Part shown: positions 43,656 to 52,306 of the stretch, piece by piece
How positions within the stretch are numbered: the stretch's first letter is position 1
Layout of the letters: each line of letters starts with the position of its first letter
Notes under the pieces: generated by a model
Told to the model about the DNA's origin: nothing
Database searches by the model: none
The model's input: the letters and a program-made list of their open reading frames with translations, nothing else
Assembly (NCBI GenBank): GCA_024278455.1
Contig: JAJRTE010000040.1
Location: forward strand, 1 to 64,000
Direction: 5' to 3'
DNA: 64,000 bases
DNA from: Myxococcota bacterium
GTDB lineage: Bacteria; Myxococcota_A; UBA796; JAJRTE01
Made by a program: the position numbers and the translations under genes

Positions 43656-43803
43656 ATTGTGGGGGCGACCGGCCGGTCGCTACGAACAGGTCATCCGCGA
43701 CGACGAATCCCTGGACCGCATTCGGAAACAGATCATCAACAACCCGTCGCAATGGGCGTTCGATCGCGGCGATTCTCGCCGTTGGGATGGGGCGGTGTGG
43801 TAG
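43656..43803 (+). pseudogene. 3' remnant of a REP-associated tyrosine transposase (RAYT)
   Basis: The frame ending at 43803 encodes LWGRPAGRYEQVIRDDESLD and then RIRKQIINNPSQWAFDR, which matches the C-terminal end of Y1-type transposases of the RAYT/TnpA_REP family (YEHIIRDEESL, then YIINNP.W). The catalytic HUH and Tyr region is missing. Only about 48 codons remain. Upstream sequence in this frame does not look like transposase. Confidence 0.65.
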
Positions 43804-43856
43804 AATCCGTTCCGGAGAATCGTCGGCGACGAATCGAACCATTCGTAGGGGCTATC

Positions 43857-44684
43857 ATGACCCGGCCTTCCACGCGCGTGTTGCTGGATCGAGCCGAACG
43901 GCTTGCCGAGAAGCGACGGCCGAGACTCGAGGAGGTTCTTCCCTTGACCGAGCATCCGGACCCGGCAGTCCGGGCCGCCCATGTCCGGCTCCTGTGGGCC
44001 GTGCCGTGCGATGCCACGTTCTCGAGGCTCATGGCGCTCTTGCGAAACGAGACCCATCCCGGCGTACTGGCTGCTACCGCCCATGCTCTCGGGCGTTACA
44101 TCTGGTCAGGCATGCAAATCGACCCGTTCCTGGACGAGGAGTTCGGATTCGCGGAGAACGTCACGATCGAGCAGGTCGAGGAGGCGCGGCGCTGTCTTCA
44201 CGTCCTTTGTGACGCCGAGCAGCTTCCATCCCGGACCAGGTTCGAGGCACTGCGCGCCCTTGCCCACGACCCGGATGACAGGACGGTGGCTCGGATCGAC
44301 GAGCTGGCCCGGACCGGCCGCCTCGAGGACCTGCTCGAGGCTGTCGCGTGCATGGGGCGTTCGGGGCTTCCCCGCTGGCACCAGGTGATCATGGCGCTGC
44401 TCGAGGAGACCGGGGAAGCCGACGTGCTCAGGGCTGCCCTGGATGCCGCTGGAGAAGCCTGCATCGAGGCTGCGGAACCCCGGATCGTCCAGTTGACGCG
44501 GCACCCGGACCGGGAGGTCGTCCTGGCCGCCGTGTGGGCGCTCCGCAACGTGGTTGTCACCGAAGCCGGAAGGCAGCGGCTCCTCGAACTGCTCGATGCC
44601 CCGGACCTCGAGGTGGCCGAGAGGGCCAGGGCGGCCCTGGTCGAACTGGACGCGCTCGACGACGAAGACATGGCAGGCCCGTGA
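43857..44684 (+). CDS. HEAT-repeat protein
   Basis: The product is 275 aa of all-helical HEAT/PBS-lyase-like repeats: EHPDPAVRAAHVRLLWAVP, ETHPGVLAATAHALGRYI, LPRWHQVIMALLEETGEADV, HPDREVVLAAVWALRNVV, APDLEVAERARAALVELDAL. No lyase chemistry is implied. ATG 43857 is chosen because repeats start soon after; the frame is open further left through the RAYT remnant. It ends 35 bases before a strong TATAAT promoter for the next gene. Confidence 0.75.
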   Translation: MTRPSTRVLLDRAERLAEKRRPRLEEVLPLTEHPDPAVRAAHVRLLWAVPCDATFSRLMALLRNETHPGVLAATAHALGRYIWSGMQIDPFLDEEFGFAENVTIEQVEEARRCLHVLCDAEQLPSRTRFEALRALAHDPDDRTVARIDELARTGRLEDLLEAVACMGRSGLPRWHQVIMALLEETGEADVLRAALDAAGEACIEAAEPRIVQLTRHPDREVVLAAVWALRNVVVTEAGRQRLLELLDAPDLEVAERARAALVELDALDDEDMAGP

Positions 44685-44699
44685 GGCCCACCGTTTTCC

Positions 44700-44727
44700 T
44701 TGCGGCCGCGCCGTGAACCGGTATAAT
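44700..44727 (+). promoter_or_regulatory. promoter upstream of the 95-aa hypothetical gene
   Basis: TTGCGG (44700-44705), 16 bases, consensus TATAAT (44722-44727). A GGAGGA ribosome site follows at 44744. Confidence 0.65.
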
Positions 44728-44760
44728 CTGTCTTCCTGCTCGAGGAGGATCGAAACGGCG

Positions 44761-45048
44761 GTGCGCAGCATGACCAGGCGGCAGTTCGACAACTTCGACG
44801 ATTTTTCCCGGGCCATCCGGGACGCGCGTATCACGCACCTGGTCGAACGTGTCGTCCGTGAGATTCGGCCCAGGGCGGGCGAGGGAACAGCGGTCATCGT
44901 CGATCACGCCCACTTCGCGGAGTTCCTGGCGTACCGTGACGGGGTCGTATTGACCTGCGTGGTGGATGGCGGCGCGCGCGCGGACCATGAACAGAGGCTG
45001 ACGGAGATGGGTGTCCAGGTCAAGAAGGTGTCGGGAAACATCACCTGA
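44761..45048 (+). CDS. small hypothetical protein
   Basis: The product is 95 aa from GTG 44761, about 11 bases after GGAGGA; an ATG at 44770 is the alternative. Sequence: acidic/basic mixed N-terminus (RRQFDNFDDFSRAIRDARI), a middle with TAVIVDHAHFAEFLAYRDGV, then VVLTCVVDGGARAD. No family recognised. The strong promoter and ribosome site make it a likely real gene. It is followed 47 bases later by the CpXC gene on the same strand. Confidence 0.6.
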   Translation: MRSMTRRQFDNFDDFSRAIRDARITHLVERVVREIRPRAGEGTAVIVDHAHFAEFLAYRDGVVLTCVVDGGARADHEQRLTEMGVQVKKVSGNIT

Positions 45049-45095
45049 GCCTTCCTGGCGGTCAGAAGGGCATCCGTTCAGCGCAGAGGGGTGCT

Positions 45096-45782
45096 GTGAG
45101 TCCTGGCACGAGATTCGAGACTGTAGGCGTGACGTGTCCGTGGAACCACGCCTGCCAGATCCAGGTGCCGGTCCAGCTCGCCGTGTTCGAAGACCCGGAC
45201 CCGCGAGACACCATTCTGAGCGATCGGTTCAACCGGTACACCTGTCCCACCTGCAATCGCGATTTCGAACTGGACCAGGCGTTGACCTACGTGGACTACG
45301 TGCGTGCCCATGCCATACGCATGCAGCGGGCCACCGACTCGGCGGCGTGGCAGCGATGGGAGAAGGTCGCGCCTTCGATCTTCAAGGAGCTGCGGGACAA
45401 CGCGCGGGCCGAGCGTGTTCGCCCGCCTTCGCTGTTTCGTCTCGTGTTCGGACGGTGGCAGCTTCGCGAAAAGCTCCTCGAGTGGGAAGCGGGGCTGGAT
45501 GATAGGCTGATCGAGGTCCTCAAGGTCGAGCACCTCAAGGGCACGGACCCGTCCCTGGAGGAGCGTGGTCTGTCCCACCTGGCGCTGCTCGAGCTGGATC
45601 TCGAGGCCTGGGAACTGAGATTCTGGGCCGACGCGCTGCCTCCCACCGGCAATGGCGAGCTGGTCACGATCAGCCTGCACCAGTACGAGGTCATCACGGG
45701 CCTGACCCAATCCTACGCCCATGACTATCCTGATCTGTTTCGCGGGCCCTACGTGAGCGCCTTGAGATACGCTGGCCTGTGA
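45096..45782 (+). CDS. CpXC-domain protein
   Basis: The product is 228 aa. The N-terminal domain has CPWNHACQIQVPVQLAVFED and later YTCPTCNRDFE, matching the Cys pattern of CpXC proteins, a family of unknown function with a likely zinc site. The rest is helical (LREKLLEWEAGLDDRLIEVL) and ends in a mixed domain (LALLELDLEAWELRFWADAL). GTG 45096 is preceded by GAGGGG. Confidence 0.7.
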   Translation: MSPGTRFETVGVTCPWNHACQIQVPVQLAVFEDPDPRDTILSDRFNRYTCPTCNRDFELDQALTYVDYVRAHAIRMQRATDSAAWQRWEKVAPSIFKELRDNARAERVRPPSLFRLVFGRWQLREKLLEWEAGLDDRLIEVLKVEHLKGTDPSLEERGLSHLALLELDLEAWELRFWADALPPTGNGELVTISLHQYEVITGLTQSYAHDYPDLFRGPYVSALRYAGL

Positions 45783-46150
45783 CCGTAACCTTCCATGTTT
45801 TCCCGCCCCTTCCCTCACCTGGGGTCTTCCCTCACCCGGGGACCCGAATCGCTGTCCGTCCCGGCCCGATCGCCCCTCCGCCCCCCGCCCCTCCGCGTGC
45901 GTTCCCGGCTTTCGAATTGTCAACCAGCACTGGCCATGCTAGCCTGAGAGAGGACGAGGGAGAACGCGGCCGCTCGGCGCGCGCGTGAGCCCCCATCCTG
46001 ATTGTCTGATGCCCTATTCCCGGATGATGTTCAATAATGTGGACGTGTACCCCCCATCCCGACTCTGCGGCCCGGACCAGGCGGCAGCAGCATGCCGGCC
46101 GCCGGCCGCCAGAACCAGGAGGGGGCGCGTGACATGGTGGAGGTTGGGCC
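45783..46150. other. intergenic, no feature seen
   Basis: 368 bases with C-rich low-complexity runs on the left (CCCGCCCC-like) and nothing that reads as a gene or clear promoter. The last 12 bases contain GGAGG for the following ATG. Confidence 0.5.
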
Positions 46151-47518
46151 ATGATACCCAACAGGTGCATGGTCGTATGGTGTGTTCTGACATTCAGCTC
46201 CATGGCCGCTTGCTACGTCGCGCCGGCAGGCGACGATGACGACGCCACGAGCGCCCAGGCGGACCTCGATGGCGACGGCTTCTCGGCCGACAGGGATTGT
46301 GACGACACCAACCCGGAAGTCTATCCGGGCGCGGACCCCATCTGCGAGGACACGGACGCGGACTGCGACGGCAACGTCGATGACCCGCCGGACCGCGATC
46401 GAGACGGCTATTCTCCCTGCCCGGGCAATGACGCGCCCGCCGATTGCGACGACGCCGACCCCGATATCAGTCCCGGCGCGTTGGAGTCGTGCGACGGGAT
46501 CGACAACAACTGCGATGGATACACGGACGAAGGATTCGACCAGGACGGCGACGGCGTGACCACGTGCGCAAGCCCGACACCGGACTGCGACGATACCAAT
46601 CCGGACATCTACCCGGGCGCTCGAGAAGTGTGCGACGGCGAGGACAACGACTGCGATTCCCAGACCGACGAGACATCGGACAACGACGGCGACGGCTATA
46701 CGGAGTGTTCCGTCCCGGAACCCGACTGTGATGACACCAACCCCTTGGCCGCCCCGGGAATCGACGAGATATGCGACGGCGTGGACAACGACTGTGACGG
46801 AGAAGTCGACGAGACCTTCGACACCGACATGGACGGGTTCACGCCTTGCATGCCGGAACCCGACTGTGATGACACCGACGCCGATGTCAACCCGGGCGCC
46901 GTGGACGTGTGCGACAGCGGGCGCGACGAGGACTGCGACGGGCTATCGGCGACCACCGGCGATGGAGACGGGGACGGGTTCGACGACTGTTCGGGAGAAC
47001 CGCGGGATTGCGACGACGGAGATCCGAACACCTACCCGGATGCCGCGGAGGCATGCGACTTCGTGGACAACGACTGTGACGGGATGATCGACGAGGACTT
47101 GCCAGGCGATGCCCACGAGCCGAACGATTCTCCGGACGATGCGACCGACCTGGGAACGATCAACGGCCAGGAGGCCACGGTCTACGGGGCCCTGAACGAG
47201 ACGGCGGACGAAGACTGGTACATGTTCTACTCGATGGACGAGGGGGACGACCTGTGGCTGATCCGGGTCACGCTCAACGGGATTCCGGAGGGCGGCAACT
47301 ACGACGCATTCCTGTATCGCGACGACGACTTCGACGAACCCCTCATGTCTGGAGAGCGGTCGGGGAACCAGCCCGAGTCCTTCTCATACCAGGGGGAGGA
47401 CGACGGAGAGCATGGGGGCGAGGCGGACCAGATGACCGGCTGGTACTATGTCAAGGTGGTGTGGGTCGACGGCACGAACGGATGTCCCGAGTACACGTTG
47501 ACCGTCTACGCGGGGTGA
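46151..47518 (+). CDS. MopE-repeat surface lipoprotein with pre-peptidase-like C-terminal domain
   Basis: The product is 455 aa. A lipobox (SSMAAC) ends the signal peptide near residue 21. From 35 to 320 there are six or seven Asp/Cys repeats (DCDDTNPEVYPGADPICE; DGVDNDCDGEVDETFDTD), each able to bind calcium or copper as proposed for MopE motifs. A pre-peptidase-like beta domain follows (EPNDSPDDATDLG, DEDWYMFYSMDEGDDLW, YYVKVVWV). Cys residues in each repeat probably pair. It shares the repeat with the 40945-43386 protein but lacks its sorting tail. Confidence 0.85.
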   Translation: MIPNRCMVVWCVLTFSSMAACYVAPAGDDDDATSAQADLDGDGFSADRDCDDTNPEVYPGADPICEDTDADCDGNVDDPPDRDRDGYSPCPGNDAPADCDDADPDISPGALESCDGIDNNCDGYTDEGFDQDGDGVTTCASPTPDCDDTNPDIYPGAREVCDGEDNDCDSQTDETSDNDGDGYTECSVPEPDCDDTNPLAAPGIDEICDGVDNDCDGEVDETFDTDMDGFTPCMPEPDCDDTDADVNPGAVDVCDSGRDEDCDGLSATTGDGDGDGFDDCSGEPRDCDDGDPNTYPDAAEACDFVDNDCDGMIDEDLPGDAHEPNDSPDDATDLGTINGQEATVYGALNETADEDWYMFYSMDEGDDLWLIRVTLNGIPEGGNYDAFLYRDDDFDEPLMSGERSGNQPESFSYQGEDDGEHGGEADQMTGWYYVKVVWVDGTNGCPEYTLTVYAG

Positions 47519-47602
47519 ACCCGCTTGGATGGCCCATGGCGGGAGGACCGTAGGGCTCCGAACATCCTGCGATGATCTGTCACCTTCTCGCGCCGGGGCG
47601 TC

Positions 47603-48004
47603 CTAAGCCCCGTCCGGGGCTCCGTTCGGGCGGTACTGCCGCGCCAACGCGTCGATATCGGAGAGAAACGCCTGGAATCCCTTGCGCTTCGAGACGTAGG
47701 TGTCCGCCCCGATCTGTCGAGCGCGCGCAGCGAGTTGCTCCTCCGGGAGCGCCGACATCAGCACGAACGGGACGTGGCGCGCTTCCTTACCGTCTCGCGG
47801 CAGGCCGGGACGGAGCCCCCCGCCGGTTTCGGGGGTGAAAAGGTCCACGAGCACCATGTCCGGAGTGAACGAATCCAGCAGGGGTGGGAGCGCATCCACA
47901 CCGGGGATCCCCTTGCAGTCGTACCCGGCGTCACGGAGCGCGCCGACGAGCTGCCGGCGCATGATGTCGCTGTCGTCGATGATCAGGATGCGTCTCGCTT
48001 CCAT
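47603..48004 (-). CDS. single-domain response regulator
   Basis: The product is 133 aa, one receiver domain: acidic pair in ILIIDDSDIM, phospho-Asp in MVLVDLFTPETGGG, switch Ser in VLMSALPEE and Lys in TYVSKRKGFQ. No output domain, as in CheY. ATG 48004 is preceded by GGGGAGG. Right after its stop is a hairpin made of GGGGC and GCCCC words. It lies 101 bases from the ALDH gene on the same strand and could be its neighbour in one transcript. Confidence 0.82.
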   Translation of the reverse strand: MEARRILIIDDSDIMRRQLVGALRDAGYDCKGIPGVDALPPLLDSFTPDMVLVDLFTPETGGGLRPGLPRDGKEARHVPFVLMSALPEEQLAARARQIGADTYVSKRKGFQAFLSDIDALARQYRPNGAPDGA

Positions 48005-48105
48005 GGGTTGCCTCCCCGGCGAAAGTGCTGGACGAGGTGCCGGCGTCGGTCCCACCGCCGTTCGTGCCCGGGTAGCCGTTGCACGCCTCTTGGCGGATGG
48101 GATCC

Positions 48106-49632
48106 TCAATCCAGATCGAATCGTACACCCTGGGCGAGCGGAAGGGAAGTGCTCCAGTTGATGGTGTTCGTCTGGCGGCGCATGTATGCCTTCCAGGCGT
48201 CGGAGCCGGCTTCCCTGCCTCCGCCGGTGTCCTTCTCGCCGCCGAAGGCGCCGCCGATCTAGGCGCCGGACGTTCCGATGTTGACATTGGCGATGCCGCA
48301 ATCGGAACCCGCGTGGCTGAGGAACTTTTCGGAAGAGATGAGGTTTGTGGTGAAGATCGACGAGCTGAGACCCTGGTCCACCGAGTTGTTGAGTTCGATG
48401 GCCTCCTCGACGCTGTCGACGTCGAACAGGTAGAGGATCGGGGCGAAGGTTTCTTCGCGGGTGATGGCCATGTCCTTGTGGGCCTTGACCAAGGTCGGCT
48501 CCACGAAGTAGCCCTTCCTGTCCAGGCGCTTTCCGCCGTAGATGATTTCGCCGCCTTGTTGCTCGATGATCTTCAGGGCCTCGATGTAGTCGTTGACCGC
48601 ACCCTGTTCCACCAGTGGTCCCATCAAGATGTTGGGGTCCAGCGGATCGCCGATGGTGACCGAACCGTAGGCCTTGACCAGTCTCTCCGTGAGTCCCTGG
48701 GAGATGGACCGGTGCATGATGAGGCGGCGCGTGGTCGTGCACCGCTGACCCGCTGTCCCCACCGCGCCGAACAGGACCGCCCGGAGCGCCAGGTCGAGGT
48801 CCGCGTCGTCCATGACGATGACTGCGTTGTTGCCCCCGAGTTCGAGGATCGTGCGCCCGAAGCGTTGGGAGACGGGCCCGGCGATCTGCTTGCCCATCCG
48901 GCACGACCCGGTGGCGGAAACCAGGGGAATACGGCGATCGTAGCTCATTTTCGCACCGACGCCGCTCGAGGGAGCGATCAGGATGTTGCTCACGCCCTTG
49001 AAGTCGTGGGCCGCCAGGACGTTCTCGACGATGTTCTGCACGGCGATGGCGGTCAGCGGCGTGTTGCGGGATGGCTTCCAGACCACGGTGTCCCCGCACA
49101 CGAACGCGATCATGGCGTTCCAGGCCCAGACCGCGACCGGGAAGTTGAAGGCGGTCACGACGCCCACGGGGCCCAGGGGGTGCCACTGCTCGTACATCCG
49201 GTGGCCGGGGCGTTCCGAGTGCATGGTCAGCCCATACAACTGGCGGCTCAACCCCACGGCAAAGTCGGCGATATCGATCATCTCCTGCACTTCGCCCAGG
49301 CCCTCGGTCAGGATCTTGCCCATTTCCAGGGAAACCAGGTGGCCGAGCGGCTCCTTGTACTTGCGCAGCTCGAGCCCGATCTGGCGGACGATCTCGCCGC
49401 GCTTCGGCGCCGGGACCATGCGCCACCGCTCGAAAGTATCCACCGCGGCCGTCACGATGGCCTCGTAGTCCGCCTCGTCGATCTGGGCGACCGACGCGAT
49501 GGGCTCCTCAGTCGTCGGGTTGATCGAGGGCTTGAGGTCCCTTCCTTCGAAGGACAGCCAGCCGCCCGCATAGCCACCGGGATTGACCGCCTTGATCCCC
49601 AACTCGTCCAGGATGTGCTGATAGGATGTCAT
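48106..49632 (-). pseudogene. aldehyde dehydrogenase (ALDH7/aminoadipate-semialdehyde type) interrupted by in-frame TAG
   Basis: From ATG 49632 to stop 48106 the frame encodes 508 aa but has a TAG at 48261-48259 (codon 458). The Cys nucleophile is in GTAGQRCTTTRR, Glu in LELGGNNAV, cofactor loop in TAFNFPVAVWAWN. After NIGTSGA the TAG replaces the expected Glu and the frame goes on as [20 protein letters not shown] and so on to LAQGVRFDL, exactly as in ALDH7 enzymes. So a single base change explains it. TAG ends many other genes here, so general recoding is unlikely. The truncated form would lack the oligomerisation strand. A sequencing error is possible. Confidence 0.85.
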
Positions 49633-50043
49633 TCGTTTGCCTTCCTCGTTTGTGCGTTGCGAGTGAGTGTCCCGCTTTCCGGGACGACGACGCGAAAAGG
49701 TGTTCCGGAACATGGCCGCCATTACCCTGGTCCCGCCGGGCGGTTGCGACTTCCCGCGAGCGTCGTTCACCGCGGGAAAAGGCGAGCCGCCTGGAAGGAC
49801 CGTTGATCCATAGCTACGGTGGCGTACAATGCCTGTGTCCGGTGCTGCTCTCCCGGGGCGGGCCGGGTCCTTTCGTCCATGAATTGTTGACTGTGTTGTG
49901 TAGTCGATCATCCCGGCAATGTCAAGAGACCGCGCCCTGGCGCCGATGTTCCTTGCCCGGCGGGGACCGGCCGTGGTATGAAAACTGCAACGTGGTCCGC
50001 TCGGTCGTGGTGCGGACAGGACAACCCCCGCAGGAGTGAAATC
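49633..50043. other. divergent intergenic region, long leader of the ALDH gene
   Basis: 411 bases between ALDH and sppA. The ALDH promoter (separate entry) implies a leader of about 260 bases, unusually long here, in which I see no known riboswitch. No convincing sppA promoter was found. Confidence 0.45.
49897..49925 (-). promoter_or_regulatory. promoter of the ALDH gene
   Basis: Minus-strand TTGACA (49925-49920), 17 bases, TACACA (49902-49897). Start near 49890 gives a 5' leader of about 260 bases before ATG 49632. Confidence 0.55.
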
Positions 50044-51831
50044 ATGTCCGACAAGAAGAAGGGTCGCGCGCTACTGTGGATCATTCTCGGTATCGTCGCG
50101 TTCAGCGTGGTTGGGTTCATGGTGCTCGTCGGCGTTGCTGTCAGCATTGTGTCCCGGCAAGAGAAGGTGGCAGAACGGGGGGTGCTCGAGATAGAGTTGA
50201 AGGGCGCCTTGACCGAGGGGCCTTCCCGCAACCCGTTCGAGGACCTCGCCGGCCGTTTCGGGGGCGACAAGAAGCAGCACCTGTGGAACATCCGGCGGGC
50301 CCTGGCCCGTGCGGCCGATGACGATCGGATTCATGCTCTGCGCATCGATATCACCGGGCGAGTCGGGGGCATGGCCGTGGCCGAGGAGATTCTCGATCTC
50401 GTGGCCGAATTCCGCGATTCGGGCAAGCCGGTGTACACCTACCTGAGCGGGGACCTGGCGGGCAACCAGCCGTACTTGCTGGCCACTGCCGGCGACCGGA
50501 TCTGGCTGCCTCCCCAGGCCGGGTTGATGGTCGACGGCCTACGCTTCGAAGTTTCCTTCTGGCGCGGTACGCTGGACAAGCTCCACATCGATCCCCACTT
50601 CATCATGTACAAGGAGTACAAGAGCGCCGGGGAGCCGTTCACCCGCTACGAGATGAGCGCGTACTTCCGGGAACACCTCACCGCCGTCGGAGAGGATATG
50701 GAATCGAGACTGGTGTCGGTCATTGCGCAGCGACGCAACCTGGACCCGAAGGACGTCGAGGCCACGATCGACCGTGGATTGATGACCGCCACCGAGGCGC
50801 TGGAGGCAGGTTGGGTGGACCGGCTGGGATATCCCGACGAGTTGGAATCCGCCATCGCCGATGCGGTACGCCTGGACGAATACGAGGGCATTCCCGTGGG
50901 CAAGTATCTGAAAGCCATGGGAAAAACCAAGATCGAGGGCGACCGGATCGCGGTGATCTTCGGTGAGGGCCAGATCGTCGCCGCAGACTCCGGGTCTCCG
51001 TTCAAGGAATCGAGGATCTACGGGCCGGAAACCGCCAAGGTGTTCGACGATGCTGTCGAAGACGACCATGTGAAGGCCATCGTGTTTCGTGTCAACAGCC
51101 CTGGAGGCTCCGCCATCGGCTCGGACTACGTATGGCGAGCGGTCAAGAGGGCCGAGGAGGCCGGGAAGCCGGTGATCGTCTCCATGTCGAGTGTCGCCGG
51201 ATCCGGCGGGTACTGGATTTCCATGGGCGCGGACAAGATCGTCGCCCAGCCCACGACGATCACCGGATCCATCGGTGTGGTCATGGGAAAGTTCAACGTG
51301 AGGGGGTTCTACGAGTGGATTGGCGCGAACGTGTCGGACGTCACCTTCGCCCGAAACGCTGACCTCATGAGCGCGTTCGAGCCGCTCAAGCCGGAGCACG
51401 AGGAGCGGTTCCGGGCATGGATGGACGAGGTCTACACCCAGTTCAAGGAAAAGGTGGCCCAGGGCAGGGGGCTCCAGGTCAACGACGTGGAAACCATCGC
51501 CAAGGGCAGGATCTGGAGCGGCCTGGACGCCAAGGAGATCGGGCTCGTCGACGAGATCGGGGGACTTTCCGTGGCGCTGCGCCTCGCTCGAGAAGCCGCC
51601 GGCCTTCCCGACGCCACCCCCGCCCAGGCATACCCCGGACCCAAGGACTTCTTCCAGATGCTCGCAGAGGGAGACTTCGACGTGCGCATGTCGCAACAGC
51701 TCTCCCTGCTCGACATCAGCCTGGCTCCCGCTGTCCGGTCGCTGCCCGGAAGCGCACAGTTCCTCCAATTGCTCCAGGAACTCGAGACTCCGCGCCCCTG
51801 GGCCATCATGCCGTCGATCGAAGTGCGCTAA
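50044..51831 (+). CDS. sppA: signal peptide peptidase SppA, 67K (double-domain) type
   Basis: The product is 595 aa. One membrane helix (LLWIILGIVAFSVVGFMVLVG, first 20 or so residues after the basic start). The first S49 half carries the Lys (MYKEYKSAGEPF) and the second carries FRVNSPGGSAIGSD and the nucleophile Ser in SVAGSGGYW. This split Ser/Lys dyad is that of E. coli SppA, which digests signal peptides left in the inner membrane. ATG 50044 follows AGGAGTG. The last 26 bases overlap a minus-strand ORF. Confidence 0.92.
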   Translation: MSDKKKGRALLWIILGIVAFSVVGFMVLVGVAVSIVSRQEKVAERGVLEIELKGALTEGPSRNPFEDLAGRFGGDKKQHLWNIRRALARAADDDRIHALRIDITGRVGGMAVAEEILDLVAEFRDSGKPVYTYLSGDLAGNQPYLLATAGDRIWLPPQAGLMVDGLRFEVSFWRGTLDKLHIDPHFIMYKEYKSAGEPFTRYEMSAYFREHLTAVGEDMESRLVSVIAQRRNLDPKDVEATIDRGLMTATEALEAGWVDRLGYPDELESAIADAVRLDEYEGIPVGKYLKAMGKTKIEGDRIAVIFGEGQIVAADSGSPFKESRIYGPETAKVFDDAVEDDHVKAIVFRVNSPGGSAIGSDYVWRAVKRAEEAGKPVIVSMSSVAGSGGYWISMGADKIVAQPTTITGSIGVVMGKFNVRGFYEWIGANVSDVTFARNADLMSAFEPLKPEHEERFRAWMDEVYTQFKEKVAQGRGLQVNDVETIAKGRIWSGLDAKEIGLVDEIGGLSVALRLAREAAGLPDATPAQAYPGPKDFFQMLAEGDFDVRMSQQLSLLDISLAPAVRSLPGSAQFLQLLQELETPRPWAIMPSIEVR

Positions 51832-52306
51832 CCCCTCCTCGTGCTCGTTCCCTCCCCCCCTCCTCGTGCTCGTGCTCGTTCCCGTCCTCCTCCTCGTACT
51901 CGTGCTCGTGCTCGTGCTCGTACTCGTGCTCGTTCCCGTCCTCCTCCTCGTGCTCGTACTCGTGCTCGTGCTCGTTCCCTTCCCCCCCTCCTCGTGCTCG
52001 TTCCCGTCCTCCCGCCCGTCCCCCAGACGACGCGCCATGACGAGGCAGGGATGGGGACGGCGCGTGCAGGGGCTTCCCCACTCCCGGCATGTGTCGGATC
52101 GCCACGTCGCAATCGAGATAGTGGGGCGCACCCAGCAGTGGCTCGAGGTTGAACAGCGCAACACGGGTGGGATCTTCAGCCGCGGGCAAGAGCACGTAGT
52201 GGAGTCGGGCGGTTTCATTCGTGCCCCAGGCCTCCCGCCGGTCCGAAGGCTGCCGGTCGAGCGCTCGGCGTCCCCGCGCCCACGCATGTTCAGTCGTCAG
52301 GGTCAC
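51806..52306 (-). CDS. possible last gene of DUF262/ATPase operon, Glu/His-repeat tail
   Basis: The product would be 166 aa from GTG 52306, overlapping the stop of the preceding gene (GTGA). The first 95 residues read like protein (NETARLHYVLLPAAEDPTRV, APHYLDCDVAIRHMPGVGKP). The remainder is encoded by a hexamer repeat and is EHEHEYEHEEEDGNEH-like. Such a tail could bind metal, or the repeat may simply have grown at the 3' end. It converges on and overlaps sppA. I hold the first part likely and the tail uncertain. Confidence 0.45.
   Translation of the reverse strand: MTLTTEHAWARGRRALDRQPSDRREAWGTNETARLHYVLLPAAEDPTRVALFNLEPLLGAPHYLDCDVAIRHMPGVGKPLHAPSPSLPRHGASSGGRAGGRERARGGGEGNEHEHEYEHEEEDGNEHEYEHEHEHEYEEEDGNEHEHEEGGRERARGGVSALRSTA
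51833..52005. repeat. GTGCTC-type hexanucleotide repeat tract
   Basis: About 170 bases of GTGCTC, GTACTC and CTCCTC words, grouped in larger units that end in GTTCCCGTCCTCC. On the minus strand it is open as Glu-His/Glu-Tyr repeats. The period of six keeps the frame when units are gained or lost, so length variation would only change the tail length. Confidence 0.85.

Noticed and set aside
41608-43803. 731-codon plus-strand ORF
   Set aside because: It is the complement of the MopE-repeat gene, whose composition keeps the opposite strand open. Only the last 48 codons (RAYT remnant), beyond that gene, look genuine.
48259-48261. Pyrrolysine or general TAG recoding
   Set aside because: TAG ends several other genes (for example at 9280, 9840, 12967 and 32722), and ALDH enzymes are not known to contain pyrrolysine.
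48079-49806. 575-codon plus-strand ORF
   Set aside because: It is antisense to the clearly recognisable aldehyde dehydrogenase.
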